From positions 62,001 to 126,000 of the forward strand of contig NZ_SOPW01000001.1 in NCBI RefSeq assembly GCF_004402015.1: a DNA stretch of 64,000 nucleotides, written 5' to 3'. This document shows positions 37,259-48,456 of the stretch, in pieces (position 1 is the stretch's first letter; each line of letters starts with the position of its first letter). The DNA is from Filobacillus milosensis (GTDB taxonomy: Bacteria > Bacillota > Bacilli > Bacillales > Alkalibacillaceae). Below the pieces are notes generated by a model, which was given only the letters and a program-made list of their open reading frames with translations, was not told the DNA's origin and ran no database searches. The translations under genes and the position numbers were made by a program.

Positions 37259-39529
37259 TTATACCTGGGGACCATCATTTTTTTGTTTCTTACTGAAGTC
37301 GACTGGTTTTTTATCGATGTTTTTACCTCTCCAAACTAACCATAACTGAGCTGCTAAGAATAGTGAGGAGTAAGTACCTGCAATTAGACCTACGATTAAT
37401 GCAAATGAGAAGTAGGTAATGGCTTGGGCACCAAAAATAAATAACATCAATGCAGCAAACACGACTGTTATTACAGTATTAAAACTACGAGCCAGCGTTT
37501 GCATTAAACTCTTATTTACAACATCAGCAAGGCGCTTAAAGGATTTGACCTGCTTATCCATCCGTAAGTTCTCTCTAATCCGGTCAAACGTAACGATGGT
37601 ATCGTTGATTGAATAACCAACGATGGTTAAGATTGCGGCAATAATTGTTATTGAGAACTCGAATTGGAAGACACTAAACAATGCTAAGATAAAGAATGCA
37701 TCATGTAATAACGCGATTATAGCTGTGATGGCAAAAATCATTTCAAATCGGAATGCGACATAAATAATTATACCGATAGAAGCGTAAAGTACAGCATATA
37801 TTGCGTTCATTGCAAGTTCTTTTCCTACCTTAGGAGTAACAGTACTAACATTTGGCGCACTACCGTAAACTTCACTAAAGTGTTCATTTACTTCCGCAAT
37901 TTTCTCTTGATCTAATACTTGATCAAAACGAGCCATCCCAATATCCTCGTTTTCTCCACCTAGAACGACTTGCTTAGGGTCCAGACCTAATTCACCAAAT
38001 TGTTCTTCTACTTGTTCTGTTGTTAATGGTTGATCGGATAATACTTCAACACGAGAACCAGCAACAAAATCAATTCCTAAGTTTAGTCCTCTAAACATTA
38101 AGAAAATAACTCCAATTAAAACTAAAGCAATTGAAATTAAGAAGAACTTCTTACGGTGTTTCACAAAATCAAATGTTTTTCCGAACAGGTGAGGTTCAAC
38201 TTCTTCACCTTTCGTAATGTCTTTAACTTCTTTTGGATTAACACCAAACCACTTAGGACGTTTATTTAAGAACTTACTTTTAACCCAAAGACCTAGTAGG
38301 AAACGAGTTAAAAAGACGGCAGTAATAAAGCTTAATATAATACTGATAATTAACATCGTTGCGAAGCCTTTAACTGAGCTTGTACCGAAAACAAATAGTA
38401 CAATAGCAGCTAAAATTGTTGTCACGTTCGCATCAAGAATGGTAGCAAATGAACGTTTATTACCAGCATTAAATGCAGATAAGGTCGTTTTCCCTGCTTT
38501 TAACTCTTCTTTAATTCGTTCGTACGTAATAATGTTGGCATCGACGGCCATACCCACACCAAGAACTAGTGCGGCAATACCAGGAAGCGTTAACACACCA
38601 TTAATCATGTTAAATACTAATAAAATTAAGAAAATATATGCGCTTAATGTAATAGATGCAATAATTCCTGGAAAACGGTAATACGCAATCATATAAAGGA
38701 ATATTAAAATGACACCTAATATACTTGCATACACTGTCTTATTTAAAGCCTGCTCACCAAATTGAGCTCCAACTGAAACAGAGTAAATCTCATTTAGATC
38801 AGCCGGAAGTGAACCTGCGTTAAGTAATTCCGCCAAATTTTGAGCTTCTTCTATCGAAGCCATTCCATCAATTTGTACATTTGGTGAATAAATTGGTTTT
38901 GTGACTCTTGGAGCAGAGATATATTTAGGATTTTCCTCTGTTGACTCTTCCTCAAAAGAATATCCTTCTTTATAGTCCAACCAAATAACTAATCTATTGT
39001 TTGGTGGAGTCTTTTTAGAAATAATCTCAGTCACTTCACCAAAGTTCTCATACTCACTATTTTCAAATTCATTTTTCACTTGTAATGTAACGATTGGTTC
39101 ATTTGTCTGACTAAAGTCCTGTTGTGCACTACCTGGAACGATTTCTGAACCATCAAAATATAATTTATCATCTACGCCTCTAAATGATAATTTTGCAGTT
39201 GTAGATAATATTTCCCTTGCTTCATTTTGATCTTCAACCCCAGCTAGTTGAACCCGAATTCGGTCATCACCTTCAATATTAATTTTAGGTTCATTGACCC
39301 CTAAGATACTTACACGTTCATATAGACTAGATACAACAGCATCTAGCATTTCATCGGTTACTTCCTGCCCCTCTTGTTGAGGTTCTACTTCGTAAAGTAA
39401 TTCAAATCCACCTTGTAGATCTAATCCTAATGGAATTCCCTTTGCAATTGAATTAGTTGATGTTCCTATCATCGCACCTAAAATAATGACGATAAGAAAA
39501 AAGGCGGTTATTCTGCCTTTTCTACCCAT
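37259..39529 (-). CDS. secDF: Protein translocase accessory subunit SecDF (fused)
   Basis: RND-type membrane protein that uses the proton motive force to help pull exported proteins through SecYEG. The 756 residues are a natural SecD-SecF fusion, as in B. subtilis: a SecD half with helices and GLDLQGGFELLYEVEP, the P1 domain, PGIAALVLGVGMAVDANIITYERIKEEL, then a SecF half with GLNLGIDFVAGSR and ILTIVGYSINDTIVTFDRIREN. About 12 membrane helices in total. YajC, a partner, is at 44042-44305. The ribosome site is AAGGGGG. Confidence 0.96.
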   Translation of the reverse strand: MGRKGRITAFFLIVIILGAMIGTSTNSIAKGIPLGLDLQGGFELLYEVEPQQEGQEVTDEMLDAVVSSLYERVSILGVNEPKINIEGDDRIRVQLAGVEDQNEAREILSTTAKLSFRGVDDKLYFDGSEIVPGSAQQDFSQTNEPIVTLQVKNEFENSEYENFGEVTEIISKKTPPNNRLVIWLDYKEGYSFEEESTEENPKYISAPRVTKPIYSPNVQIDGMASIEEAQNLAELLNAGSLPADLNEIYSVSVGAQFGEQALNKTVYASILGVILIFLYMIAYYRFPGIIASITLSAYIFLILLVFNMINGVLTLPGIAALVLGVGMAVDANIITYERIKEELKAGKTTLSAFNAGNKRSFATILDANVTTILAAIVLFVFGTSSVKGFATMLIISIILSFITAVFLTRFLLGLWVKSKFLNKRPKWFGVNPKEVKDITKGEEVEPHLFGKTFDFVKHRKKFFLISIALVLIGVIFLMFRGLNLGIDFVAGSRVEVLSDQPLTTEQVEEQFGELGLDPKQVVLGGENEDIGMARFDQVLDQEKIAEVNEHFSEVYGSAPNVSTVTPKVGKELAMNAIYAVLYASIGIIIYVAFRFEMIFAITAIIALLHDAFFILALFSVFQFEFSITIIAAILTIVGYSINDTIVTFDRIRENLRMDKQVKSFKRLADVVNKSLMQTLARSFNTVITVVFAALMLFIFGAQAITYFSFALIVGLIAGTYSSLFLAAQLWLVWRGKNIDKKPVDFSKKQKNDGPQV

Positions 39530-39569
39530 ATGTATTGTCCCCCTTGAACCTTCCTGGTTATTTCTTTAA

Positions 39570-39863
39570 CTATTTATCTGCATTGTTTAATGCTTGGATT
39601 TGCTCCATTAAATCCGTATGCATTTGACTTTGAACCGTTAGATAACTCATATATACACTTCCACTTAAATGTAGTATATCTTGTACGACTTGAAACAACG
39701 GCTTTTCCTGCTCTTTTTTCCATACCTTATTCTTTAAACATTCCCATACTTCCGCTTCATGAGCTCCTTCATACCCTAACAATTCTAACTCGCTTACTTT
39801 ACTTTGTAAAACGTCTTTAATATAAGGTTTCCATACGTCAACGTGCTGTACCATGGGTTCCAA
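39570..39863 (-). CDS. comN: Post-transcriptional regulator ComN (YrzD)
   Basis: 97-residue soluble helical protein. B. subtilis ComN, in the same position between secDF and spoVB, promotes accumulation of comE mRNA for competence and localises with DivIVA at poles and septa. Features: VWKPYIKDVLQSKVSELELL, then EVWECLKNKVWKKE and VQDILHLSGSVYMSYLTVQ. The start is TTG 39863 with GAGGAGG seven bases before it; an ATG three codons later is the alternative. Whether this organism is competent cannot be told from here. Confidence 0.85.
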   Translation of the reverse strand: MEPMVQHVDVWKPYIKDVLQSKVSELELLGYEGAHEAEVWECLKNKVWKKEQEKPLFQVVQDILHLSGSVYMSYLTVQSQMHTDLMEQIQALNNADK

Positions 39864-39974
39864 GTGATTGCCTCCTCAAGTTAACTAAAAGTCAGTGTCA
39901 TGACTTGTACATCATTTTGCATATACATTATTGTACCGAATTTTCATCATTTTGAGAAGGTAGGCTATCAGAAA

Positions 39975-41516
39975 ATGACAAAACAAACATTTATAAAAGG
40001 TGCACTTATATTAATTATTGCAGGTATGATCAGTCGTTTACTAGGGTTTGTTAACCGTATTGTGTTAGCGAGAATGCTAGGTGACGAAGGTGTAGGCGTT
40101 TATATGTTAGCCTTACCAGCTCTATTTCTTATGATAACTCTGTCACAAATTGGTATTCCAGTTGCTGTGTCAAAATTAGTAGCAGAAGCAAGTATTCAAA
40201 ATGACAAACAACGAATAAAAAAAATATTAACGATTTCCTTTTCTATTACAACAAGCTTAAGTATTATTCTGACTATATTGTTTGTGGCATTAGCACCGAT
40301 TATTTCAAAACAAATGCTGTTGGACGAGCGTACGTATATTCCCATGTTATTGATTAGTCCAATTATACCTATTATTGCAGTATCTTCAGTCTTGCGCGGA
40401 TACTTTCAAGGAATGCAGAATATGAAGCCACAAGCTACAGCTCAAGTAATTGAACAGGTTGTCCGTATAGGATTGGTATTACTATTCATACAAATGTTAC
40501 TACCTTATGGGATCTCCTATGCTGCTGGCGGTGCTATGTTTGCAGTAGTCATTGGAGAACTTGCTTCATTAGGTTTTATATTCTATTGTTTTAAAACTGA
40601 CAAACAACGACCGACATCATTCTTTATAAAAACTAAATACAGCCACCTTAAACAAACCTTAAATGATATTATGCACATTGCCATTCCAACAGCTGGTACA
40701 CGCTTAATTGGTTCTGTCACATATTTTTTAGAACCTATATTAGTTTCCCAGAGTTTATTTTTAGCCGGTTATACAATCTCTCAAAGTACTGCTGCCTACG
40801 GCCAATTAACAGGGTATGTGTTACCTTTATTACTGCTGCCCACGTTTATCACACATTCTCTATCTGTTGCACTAATTCCTTCAGTAAGTGAATTCAATGC
40901 GTTAAATCATCAGGGATCGGTTCATTATCGTATTAGACAAGCATTAAGGTTGTCATACGCATCTGGTGGGTTAGTAACTATTGTATTTATGTTATTTGCC
41001 CATCCAATATTAAATTTAATTTATGGCAATGTGAGCGGAACAACATTTTTAAGTTTCATGGCACCTTTCTTCTTATTATTATATTTTCAAGCACCTTTAC
41101 AAGCAGCTCTTCAAGCTCTTGATTATGCTAAACAAGCCATGGTAAATAGTCTCATAGGTTCTATCGTCAAATTATCTGTGCTTTGGTTATTGGCCACTAA
41201 ACCCTCTTTTGGGATTGAAGGTGTAGTAATCGCCATTATCGTAGGTATTGTTGTTGTAACCACGTTACATTTTGTGACTCTATATAAAACGATTAAATTT
41301 ATGATACCCGTTTCCTTGATGGCTAAAATGGGCGGATTATTGATTATCATTTATCTAATTGGATCTAAACTACAAACTTTATGGGACACAAATACAAATA
41401 TTATTACATTGGTGTTAGCAATAATATCTTTATTCTTTATCTATTTCGTTGGGCTGATTGTATTACAGATTGTTTCCAAAGAAGAATGGAATCAGTTACG
41501 TAAAAAGCGATATTAG
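39975..41516 (+). CDS. spoVB: Stage V sporulation protein B, polysaccharide/lipid flippase family
   Basis: MOP-superfamily membrane transporter needed for spore cortex synthesis, probably moving lipid-linked peptidoglycan precursors across the outer forespore membrane. The 513 residues have about 14 membrane helices and begin MTKQTFIKGALILIIAGMIS, with the family segment NRIVLARMLGDEGVGVYML. ATG 39975 follows GAGAAGGTAGG at ten bases; the open frame upstream lacks a site. Divergent from comN. Its stop codon overlaps the stop codon of the convergent yrbG. Confidence 0.95.
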   Translation: MTKQTFIKGALILIIAGMISRLLGFVNRIVLARMLGDEGVGVYMLALPALFLMITLSQIGIPVAVSKLVAEASIQNDKQRIKKILTISFSITTSLSIILTILFVALAPIISKQMLLDERTYIPMLLISPIIPIIAVSSVLRGYFQGMQNMKPQATAQVIEQVVRIGLVLLFIQMLLPYGISYAAGGAMFAVVIGELASLGFIFYCFKTDKQRPTSFFIKTKYSHLKQTLNDIMHIAIPTAGTRLIGSVTYFLEPILVSQSLFLAGYTISQSTAAYGQLTGYVLPLLLLPTFITHSLSVALIPSVSEFNALNHQGSVHYRIRQALRLSYASGGLVTIVFMLFAHPILNLIYGNVSGTTFLSFMAPFFLLLYFQAPLQAALQALDYAKQAMVNSLIGSIVKLSVLWLLATKPSFGIEGVVIAIIVGIVVVTTLHFVTLYKTIKFMIPVSLMAKMGGLLIIIYLIGSKLQTLWDTNTNIITLVLAIISLFFIYFVGLIVLQIVSKEEWNQLRKKRY

Positions 41517-42163
41517 TTTTTAAGGTCAATAAACAATTGGTGTTCAGCGTTCATTTGAGCTAATGAAATATGTTCTACTTCATTAATCCCTCTATCTTGT
41601 AGTTTCTTTAATAAATCTTCTTCAGACAGTTGATACTTCTTCAATGCATTAACCTGAATCTCACCATCCACAATAATTGGTTCAATGATGGATGGTGGGT
41701 TATCTTTTTTCTCAAACACAGAAAGCTTGCCACTCGTTTCCAAAATGGCAAGCTCCACGTTATTCACATCGATAATTCCCTTTTCTCGTAACTGAACGAG
41801 CAAATCATCCATATTATATCTCTGTCGTTTCATTTCTTTTTCATCAATATTCCCATTCTTAATAATAATCGAAGGCCTGCCGTCTAACCATTCACGTATC
41901 TTGGTGCTCTTTAAAGATAAATAAGCAGTTAATAATTGGACAAGTAGTAAAACAACCATTGGAGTCAGTAATAAGACAAATGATTGGTCTGTATTCTCAA
42001 CAGAAAATATCGCAATTTCAGCTAATAATATAAAAACTACCAGGTCCATTATACTTAGCTCACCGATTTCTCGTTTTCCCATTAAGCGAAAGACAATAAA
42101 AATTGCAACATAGACACCAAATGTTCTAGTCGTAAGGGTTATAATTTCATCCATAGAGTCCAT
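41513..42163 (-). CDS. yrbG: DUF421 family membrane protein YrbG
   Basis: YetF-like protein of 216 residues, function unknown; related proteins affect spore germination and envelope properties. There are three N-terminal membrane helices (within 9-80), with FRLMGKREIGELSIMDLVVF as family motif, then a soluble alpha/beta domain containing GRPSIIIKNGNIDEKEMKR. It is convergent with spoVB, sharing bases of both stop codons (TTAG), so there is no room for a terminator between them. Confidence 0.9.
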   Translation of the reverse strand: MDSMDEIITLTTRTFGVYVAIFIVFRLMGKREIGELSIMDLVVFILLAEIAIFSVENTDQSFVLLLTPMVVLLLVQLLTAYLSLKSTKIREWLDGRPSIIIKNGNIDEKEMKRQRYNMDDLLVQLREKGIIDVNNVELAILETSGKLSVFEKKDNPPSIIEPIIVDGEIQVNALKKYQLSEEDLLKKLQDRGINEVEHISLAQMNAEHQLFIDLKN

Positions 42164-42224
42164 CCTTCAATTAAATTTCCTATTTAATTTAACCCTCTCA
42201 TGTCTATATTATTCGAATGACAAG

Positions 42225-43508
42225 TTATACAAAGTATCGAAGTGTAATATAAATGGTGGATATCACTAGAGAAATAAGAACAATAACTAGACCATAAAAC
42301 ATAAATTTGATGAAGTGAATTTTTTCACCTTGAGTACTGGCAATACCTGCAACAACGACATTTGCCGATGCACCTAATAGCGAACCATTTCCACCTAAAC
42401 AAGCACCTAATGCAAGCGCCCACCATAAAGGATCAATTGGTTTTACACCAAACGATTGAAATTCCTCAATGACTGGAATCATAGACGCCACATAAGGTAT
42501 GTTATCTACAAATCCAGATAATATGCCTGCAGACCATAGTATGACTAATGATGATGTAAATGAATCTCCTTCAGTCCAATCAATAAAAGTATAAGCTACA
42601 CGATCAATAATTCCTGCCTTCTCTAAACCACCCACTAGAACAAACAAGCCAACAAAGAAGAACAGGGTTGTCCATTCAACCTTTTGAAAAACAATCTCAC
42701 TAGACTCATCATTTTCTGATATTAATAACATTAATAAAGCTGAAATTATCGCAATGGTCGTTAACTCAACATGTAAAAAACCGTGTAGTGTAAAAGCTAT
42801 AATTGTAAGGAGAAGAATAATAAGAGATTGGTACAATAATGGCGTCTTTTTCAATGAATCAGATGGATTTAAATTCTCTATAAATCCTTCTTCCATGCGA
42901 TTATACGATGTTAGTGCACTCTTAAACATAAGGTAAAGCAAGGCCATTGAAGTTATATGTATGACGACTACAACAGGACCTAAATGTAGTAAAAAGTCCA
43001 GAAAATCAAAATAAGGAACAGCTTGTCCAATCATAATATTAGGTGGATCTCCTATCATAGTGGCTGTTCCACCGACATTAGAACTAATAATAACACTAAC
43101 TAAATACGGAAAAGCTTTTAAATTTAGTTGCTTAATCATGTGTAATAATACCGGAACTAAAAGTAAAACTGTTGTGACGTTATCTAATAGAGCGGATCCA
43201 ACAGCAGTCAAAGTTCCAATCCAAAAAAATAGGGCAACAGGTTTACCACTAACACGTTTAATCATCCATAAAGCTATAAATTCAAAAACACCAGTTCGTT
43301 GTGTAATTGAGATCATAACCATCATAGAAAATAATAACGCAATCGTACTCCAATCTACATAGGAAGATAAAGCTTCATCCCAGGAAAACACACCAAACAA
43401 AACCATTAATGCCGCACCTGTTGCAGCTATTAGAGCTCGATTAATCTTATCCAATAGTAAAAACACATAGCTTATGACAAAGATTGTCATAACAATCATA
43501 GCTTCCAT
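42225..43508 (-). CDS. ArsB/NhaD family permease
   Basis: Ion-transporter-superfamily membrane protein of 427 residues with about 11-12 helices. Conserved segments: LLDNVTTVLLLVPV and SNVGGTATMIGDPPNIMIG in the first half, GFVDNIPYVASMIPV and GACLGGNGSLLGASANVVVAG in the second, which form the two-fold repeat. The substrate could be Na+/H+ (NhaD) or an anion; sequence alone does not decide. ATG 43508 has AAGGGGA; the frame is open 20 codons upstream. No arsR or arsenate reductase gene is nearby, which argues against arsenite. Confidence 0.82.
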   Translation of the reverse strand: MEAMIVMTIFVISYVFLLLDKINRALIAATGAALMVLFGVFSWDEALSSYVDWSTIALLFSMMVMISITQRTGVFEFIALWMIKRVSGKPVALFFWIGTLTAVGSALLDNVTTVLLLVPVLLHMIKQLNLKAFPYLVSVIISSNVGGTATMIGDPPNIMIGQAVPYFDFLDFLLHLGPVVVVIHITSMALLYLMFKSALTSYNRMEEGFIENLNPSDSLKKTPLLYQSLIILLLTIIAFTLHGFLHVELTTIAIISALLMLLISENDESSEIVFQKVEWTTLFFFVGLFVLVGGLEKAGIIDRVAYTFIDWTEGDSFTSSLVILWSAGILSGFVDNIPYVASMIPVIEEFQSFGVKPIDPLWWALALGACLGGNGSLLGASANVVVAGIASTQGEKIHFIKFMFYGLVIVLISLVISTIYITLRYFV

Positions 43509-43631
43509 ATTTTTATCCCCTTTGTAAGTCTCCCTTACAAATAAATACGTCTTTTCTAAGTGAAACATGCATATTTTATATTAAAGAACATTCGCCTTGG
43601 GCGTAATAAGAGAACTTAAGGAGGTTATTCT

Positions 43632-43997
43632 ATGAGTGAGAGAATGAGAGCTAGTTTATATGGAGTCCTTTCCATCATTGCGTTAATGTTAATTAGCAGT
43701 CTAATGATCGCTTTAATTGTGAACTTCTCGGATATGTCAAGCTCGGCTTTCAAATGGACAAGTTTTATTACCAGTGTATTAGTATTAATGATTGGTGGCT
43801 TTATTGGTGGGGGTAAGACAGAGGAAAAAGGCTGGATGACAGGACTGATTGTGGGTGTATTATACGTTGTAGGTATCATTCTTTATCAATTCTTAGCACA
43901 AGATGCGTGGATGTATGAAAACCAGCTATTATACTTCTTAATCTTTGTTGTAGCTGCGATTGTGGGGAGCATGATGGGAGTAAACACACGAAAATAA
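43632..43997 (+). CDS. yrzE: TIGR04086 family membrane protein (YrzE-like)
   Basis: 121-residue membrane protein with four hydrophobic helices and a short charged end (GVNTRK). IGGFIGGGKTEEKGWMTGLIVG is the glycine-rich family motif. AAGGAGG lies eight bases before the ATG. Found beside yajC in B. subtilis and many spore formers; a sporulation role is suspected from that distribution but not known. Convergent with yajC. Confidence 0.87.
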   Translation: MSERMRASLYGVLSIIALMLISSLMIALIVNFSDMSSSAFKWTSFITSVLVLMIGGFIGGGKTEEKGWMTGLIVGVLYVVGIILYQFLAQDAWMYENQLLYFLIFVVAAIVGSMMGVNTRK

Positions 43998-43999
43998 AA

Positions 44000-44034
44000 A
44001 TAGAGCCGACTCTATTAAAATGAGTCGGCTCTCG
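44000..44034. terminator. Bidirectional terminator between yrzE and yajC
   Basis: AGAGCCGACTC / GAGTCGGCTCT with a nine-base loop. The T run is better on the minus strand (TATTTTTATTTT), so it mainly ends the queA-tgt-yajC unit. Confidence 0.9.
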
Positions 44035-44041
44035 TTATTCA

Positions 44042-44305
44042 TTAATTAGACTGAACAACTTCTCGCACAGCTGAACGATCGTATGTAAGTTTCGTTCCTT
44101 CATCAACTTCAATCACTAGTGTGCCTTCATCTAATGCATGTACATTTCCATGAAGCCCACCAATAGTGATGATACGATCTCCCTTTTGTAAATTCTGTTG
44201 CATATCTTTAACTTGCTTCTGACGCTTTTGTTGTGGACGAATTAAAATCAACCAGAACAATAGAATAAAAAGAATAATTGGTAGTAAACCGCTTAAAATA
44301 TCCAC
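44042..44305 (-). CDS. yajC: Preprotein translocase subunit YajC
   Basis: Small membrane partner of SecDF, 87 residues: one helix (about 3-22), then the conserved LIRPQQKRQKQVKDMQQNLQ and GDRIITIGGLHGNV segments. GTG 44305 follows AAAGGAGGGG. It lies 16 bases after tgt, in the queA-tgt-yajC group found widely. Confidence 0.93.
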   Translation of the reverse strand: MDILSGLLPIILFILLFWLILIRPQQKRQKQVKDMQQNLQKGDRIITIGGLHGNVHALDEGTLVIEVDEGTKLTYDRSAVREVVQSN

Positions 44306-44320
44306 TGCTGCCCCTCCTTT

Positions 44321-45466
<1,146 letters not shown>

Positions 45467-45475
45467 TCACCTTCA

Positions 45476-46504
45476 CTATAAGATTAACATCGCATCACCA
45501 AAACTGAAAAAGCGATAGCGCTCCTCTACAGCTTTGTAATAAGCCTCCAGAATAAATTCTTTGTTCGCAAATGCACTTACTAACATGATTAAAGTGGATT
45601 TCGGTAAGTGGAAGTTCGTAATCATCGCATCAATTGCTCTGAATTGATAAGGAGGATAAATAAAAATATCTGTCCATCCACTTTTAGCTTTAAATTGTCC
45701 GCTTTCATCTCTTGCAATGGTTTCTAATGTTCGAACAGATGTAGTCCCAACTGCATAGATTTTGTTCCCACTATTTTTAACATCATTTAATAAAGATGCT
45801 GTGTCTTCACTCATTTGATAAAACTCTGAGTGCATATCATGTTCTTCAATATTATCAACTTGTACTGGCCGGAAAGTACCTAGACCGACATGTAAAGTTA
45901 TATAAGCTATTTTAACACCTTTTTGTTTAATCTGATCGAGCAACTCTTCAGTGAAGTGTAGCCCAGCTGTTGGAGCCGCTGCAGAGCCTACTTCTTCAGC
46001 ATAAACAGTCTGATATCGGTCACGGTCATCTAATTGTTCCTTAATATAAGGTGGTAACGGCATTTCACCGAGTTGATCTAGAACTTCTAAGAAAATACCA
46101 TTATATTCAAAACGGATGACACGTCCACCGTGTTCTTTTAAGCCAATGCACTCAGCTGAAAGTAGTCCATCGCCAAATACAATGCGTGTACCTTCTTTTA
46201 CTTTTTTTGCAGGCTTGACTAATACTTCCCATTCATCGCCTTCTTGCTGATTTAAAAGTAATACTTCTACTTTACCGCCTGTATCTTCTTTATGCCCAAA
46301 TAATCGAGCAGGGAGAACTTTTGTGTTATTTAAGACTAAACAATCTCCCTCATTGAAATAATCCAAAATATGATAAAAATTACGATGATCAATGGACTCT
46401 TCTTTTCGATTTAACACCATTAACCTTGAATTTGCCCGGTTTTCTAATGGTGTTTGAGCAATTAATTCTTCAGGTAATTCAAAATCAAAATCTTCTATAT
46501 TCAT
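45476..46504 (-). CDS. queA: S-adenosylmethionine:tRNA ribosyltransferase-isomerase
   Basis: Adds the ribosyl part of SAM to preQ1 in tRNA to make epoxyqueuosine. The 342 residues begin [17 protein letters not shown] and contain [29 protein letters not shown] and [19 protein letters not shown], all typical. The gene heads queA-tgt-yajC. No preQ1 riboswitch or preQ1 synthesis gene is visible nearby. Confidence 0.97.
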   Translation of the reverse strand: MNIEDFDFELPEELIAQTPLENRANSRLMVLNRKEESIDHRNFYHILDYFNEGDCLVLNNTKVLPARLFGHKEDTGGKVEVLLLNQQEGDEWEVLVKPAKKVKEGTRIVFGDGLLSAECIGLKEHGGRVIRFEYNGIFLEVLDQLGEMPLPPYIKEQLDDRDRYQTVYAEEVGSAAAPTAGLHFTEELLDQIKQKGVKIAYITLHVGLGTFRPVQVDNIEEHDMHSEFYQMSEDTASLLNDVKNSGNKIYAVGTTSVRTLETIARDESGQFKAKSGWTDIFIYPPYQFRAIDAMITNFHLPKSTLIMLVSAFANKEFILEAYYKAVEERYRFFSFGDAMLIL

Positions 46505-46521
46505 GTTGTGCTCACTTCCCT

Positions 46522-46722
46522 TTATCTAAACCTACCAATAATAAAAAAGATTAAGCTAAGTATGATACTAATAACGATTGAAGTAACTATTGGAAAATAA
46601 ATGGTCGTATTCCCTTTCTTGAAGGTTATATCACCAGGTAATTTTCCAATAAAACTCCAAGCTAATCCAACAACAATCAAGACAATCCCTATTATAATAA
46701 AGATTTTACCAAAATCCATCAA
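46522..46722 (-). CDS. DUF2905 family small membrane protein
   Basis: 66-residue protein with two hydrophobic helices (about 5-25 and 43-63) around the conserved loop [19 protein letters not shown], which defines DUF2905. Function unknown. It lies three bases after ruvB and before queA, a common arrangement. The start may be TTG 46722 (GGAGG ten bases upstream) or ATG 46719 directly after it. Confidence 0.85.
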   Translation of the reverse strand: MMDFGKIFIIIGIVLIVVGLAWSFIGKLPGDITFKKGNTTIYFPIVTSIVISIILSLIFFIIGRFR

Positions 46723-46724
46723 GA

Positions 46725-47720
46725 TTATTGGACCTCCCGATCAAAATGTTCATAAGCTCTCAACGTCGCAACACGCCCTCTAGGTGTTCGTTGTATGAAC
46801 CCCTGCTGAAGTAGAAATGGTTCATAGACATCTTCAATAGTTTGAGATTCTTCCCCTATCGTTGCTGAAATTGTATCTAAACCTACAGGACCACCCTGGA
46901 ATTTATCAATGATTCCTAATAAATATTTATGGTCAATGTGGTCTAAGCCTGCAACGTCAACTTGCAACATGGATAAAGCTTTTTGGGTAGTAGCGAAAGT
47001 TATTGACGGTTCCTGTTTAACTTGCGCAATATCACGTACACGTTTCAATAAGCGATTAGCTATACGTGGCGTACCTCTAGATCTTGAAGCAATTTCATCT
47101 GCTGCATCATGATTAATTTCAATCTCAAATATATCTGCTGTTCTCTTTATAATCATGCTCAATTCTTCCACATTATAAAACTCTAATCGGCTAAGTACAC
47201 CAAAACGATCACGTAAAGGAGCAGATAGTAAGCCTGCACGTGTCGTTGCTCCAACTAAAGTAAAAGGTGGAAGATCTAATCGGACAGAACGTGCTTCAGA
47301 ACCTTGCCCGATCACTATATCTAAAACGAAGTCTTCCATTGCAGGGTACAAAATTTCTTCCACAGCCCTGGGTAAACGGTGGATTTCATCAATAAATAAC
47401 ACATCTCCCGCTTCAAGAGATGATAATATTGCAGCTAAGTCGCCCGCCCTTTCAATGGCTGGTCCAGAAGTCGTTCTAAATTGAACACCCATCTCATTTG
47501 CAATAATTGATGCTAACGTCGTTTTTCCTAAACCTGGTGGTCCGTATAATAGCACATGGTCTAACGACTCTTCTCGCATTTTTGCCGCTTCAATAAATAT
47601 ACTTAGGTTCTCTTTTGTCTTAGATTGCCCAATATATTGAGAAAGCATTGATGGTCTTAAGCTTTGTTCGACGTCTTGATCGTCAATTTGAAGTTCACCT
47701 GAAACCATGCGTTCATCCAT
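46725..47720 (-). CDS. ruvB: Holliday junction branch-migration helicase RuvB
   Basis: AAA+ motor that drives branch migration with RuvA. The 331 residues have Walker [10 protein letters not shown], Walker B FIDEIHRL, sensor 1 [19 protein letters not shown], and the C-terminal winged helix ([11 protein letters not shown]). ATG 47720 (MDERMVS) matches the B. subtilis start and follows AAGAAGGTGA; an in-frame GTG nine bases upstream is part of that site. Eight-gene context ruvA-ruvB-queA-tgt is conserved. Confidence 0.97.
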   Translation of the reverse strand: MDERMVSGELQIDDQDVEQSLRPSMLSQYIGQSKTKENLSIFIEAAKMREESLDHVLLYGPPGLGKTTLASIIANEMGVQFRTTSGPAIERAGDLAAILSSLEAGDVLFIDEIHRLPRAVEEILYPAMEDFVLDIVIGQGSEARSVRLDLPPFTLVGATTRAGLLSAPLRDRFGVLSRLEFYNVEELSMIIKRTADIFEIEINHDAADEIASRSRGTPRIANRLLKRVRDIAQVKQEPSITFATTQKALSMLQVDVAGLDHIDHKYLLGIIDKFQGGPVGLDTISATIGEESQTIEDVYEPFLLQQGFIQRTPRGRVATLRAYEHFDREVQ

Positions 47721-47736
47721 ATTTTTCACCTTCTTT

Positions 47737-48342
47737 TTAACGCATTAATAACTGAAGCCCCTTCTTAACTACATCATCTGTTGATTGAGCTTCAGAAGCT
47801 TTTAACTGATTTGATATTCCTTTAATTTCACGTGATGAATAACCTAATGCCTTTAAAGCTTCAACTGCTTCATCAAAGTAAACATCTCCAGCAGGGGTTG
47901 TAACCACTTCACCTACTGGTTGACTTATTTGCGAGTTCATCCATTCAGAAACTTTCCCTTTTAAATCCAAGATCATTTGTCTCGCTGTTTTCTTACCGAC
48001 ACCTGGAAATTTAGTTAGATATTGATCATCTTCATTCTCAATAGCCATAGCAAAATCGTGTGCAGAAGTTTGTCCCACAATATTCAATGCATTTTTTGGC
48101 CCTATTCCAGAAACATTTAATAATTTCTTGAAAATTTCTTTTTCTTCTTGCTCTTTAAACCCATATAAAATTTGAGCATCTTCTCGAACATGTAAATATG
48201 TATGTATTTTAATTTGTTGGTCAATTTCCTTTTGAAAACGATACGGATTGGGGCAAAAAATTTCATAGCCAACCCCAGATACATCTAAGACAACATGGTC
48301 TTCATTTAAAGAAACTAATTCCCCTTTTATGTATGCGTACAT
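47737..48342 (-). CDS. ruvA: Holliday junction DNA-binding protein RuvA
   Basis: Binds four-way junctions as a tetramer and loads RuvB. The 201 residues have the N-terminal OB fold ([20 protein letters not shown]), two helix-hairpin-helix motifs ([17 protein letters not shown] and [20 protein letters not shown]) and the C-terminal RuvB-binding domain ([16 protein letters not shown]). Upstream of ruvB by 16 bases. As in other Bacilli, no ruvC; RecU does the cutting elsewhere. Confidence 0.96.
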   Translation of the reverse strand: MYAYIKGELVSLNEDHVVLDVSGVGYEIFCPNPYRFQKEIDQQIKIHTYLHVREDAQILYGFKEQEEKEIFKKLLNVSGIGPKNALNIVGQTSAHDFAMAIENEDDQYLTKFPGVGKKTARQMILDLKGKVSEWMNSQISQPVGEVVTTPAGDVYFDEAVEALKALGYSSREIKGISNQLKASEAQSTDDVVKKGLQLLMR

Positions 48343-48413
48343 TTGGTTCCTCCTAATATTAATAAAACAAATGTTCTACCCATAGTGTAACATGTTTTAA
48401 ATTATTAGAGATA

Positions 48414-48454
48414 TAAAAAATGTGAAAACCTCCCCCTAAAAGGAGAGGCTCACC
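48414..48454 (-). terminator. Terminator of yebC
   Basis: GTGAGCCTCTCC and GGGGAGGTTTTCAC form a hairpin with two imperfect positions on the minus strand, followed by TTTTTT. It separates yebC from ruvAB. Confidence 0.8.
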
Positions 48455-48456
48455 AT

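Noticed and set aside
42225-43508. Arsenite efflux pump (ArsB)
   Set aside because: The fold fits the ArsB/NhaD superfamily, but there are no arsenic-resistance neighbours, so a specific arsenite role is not supported.
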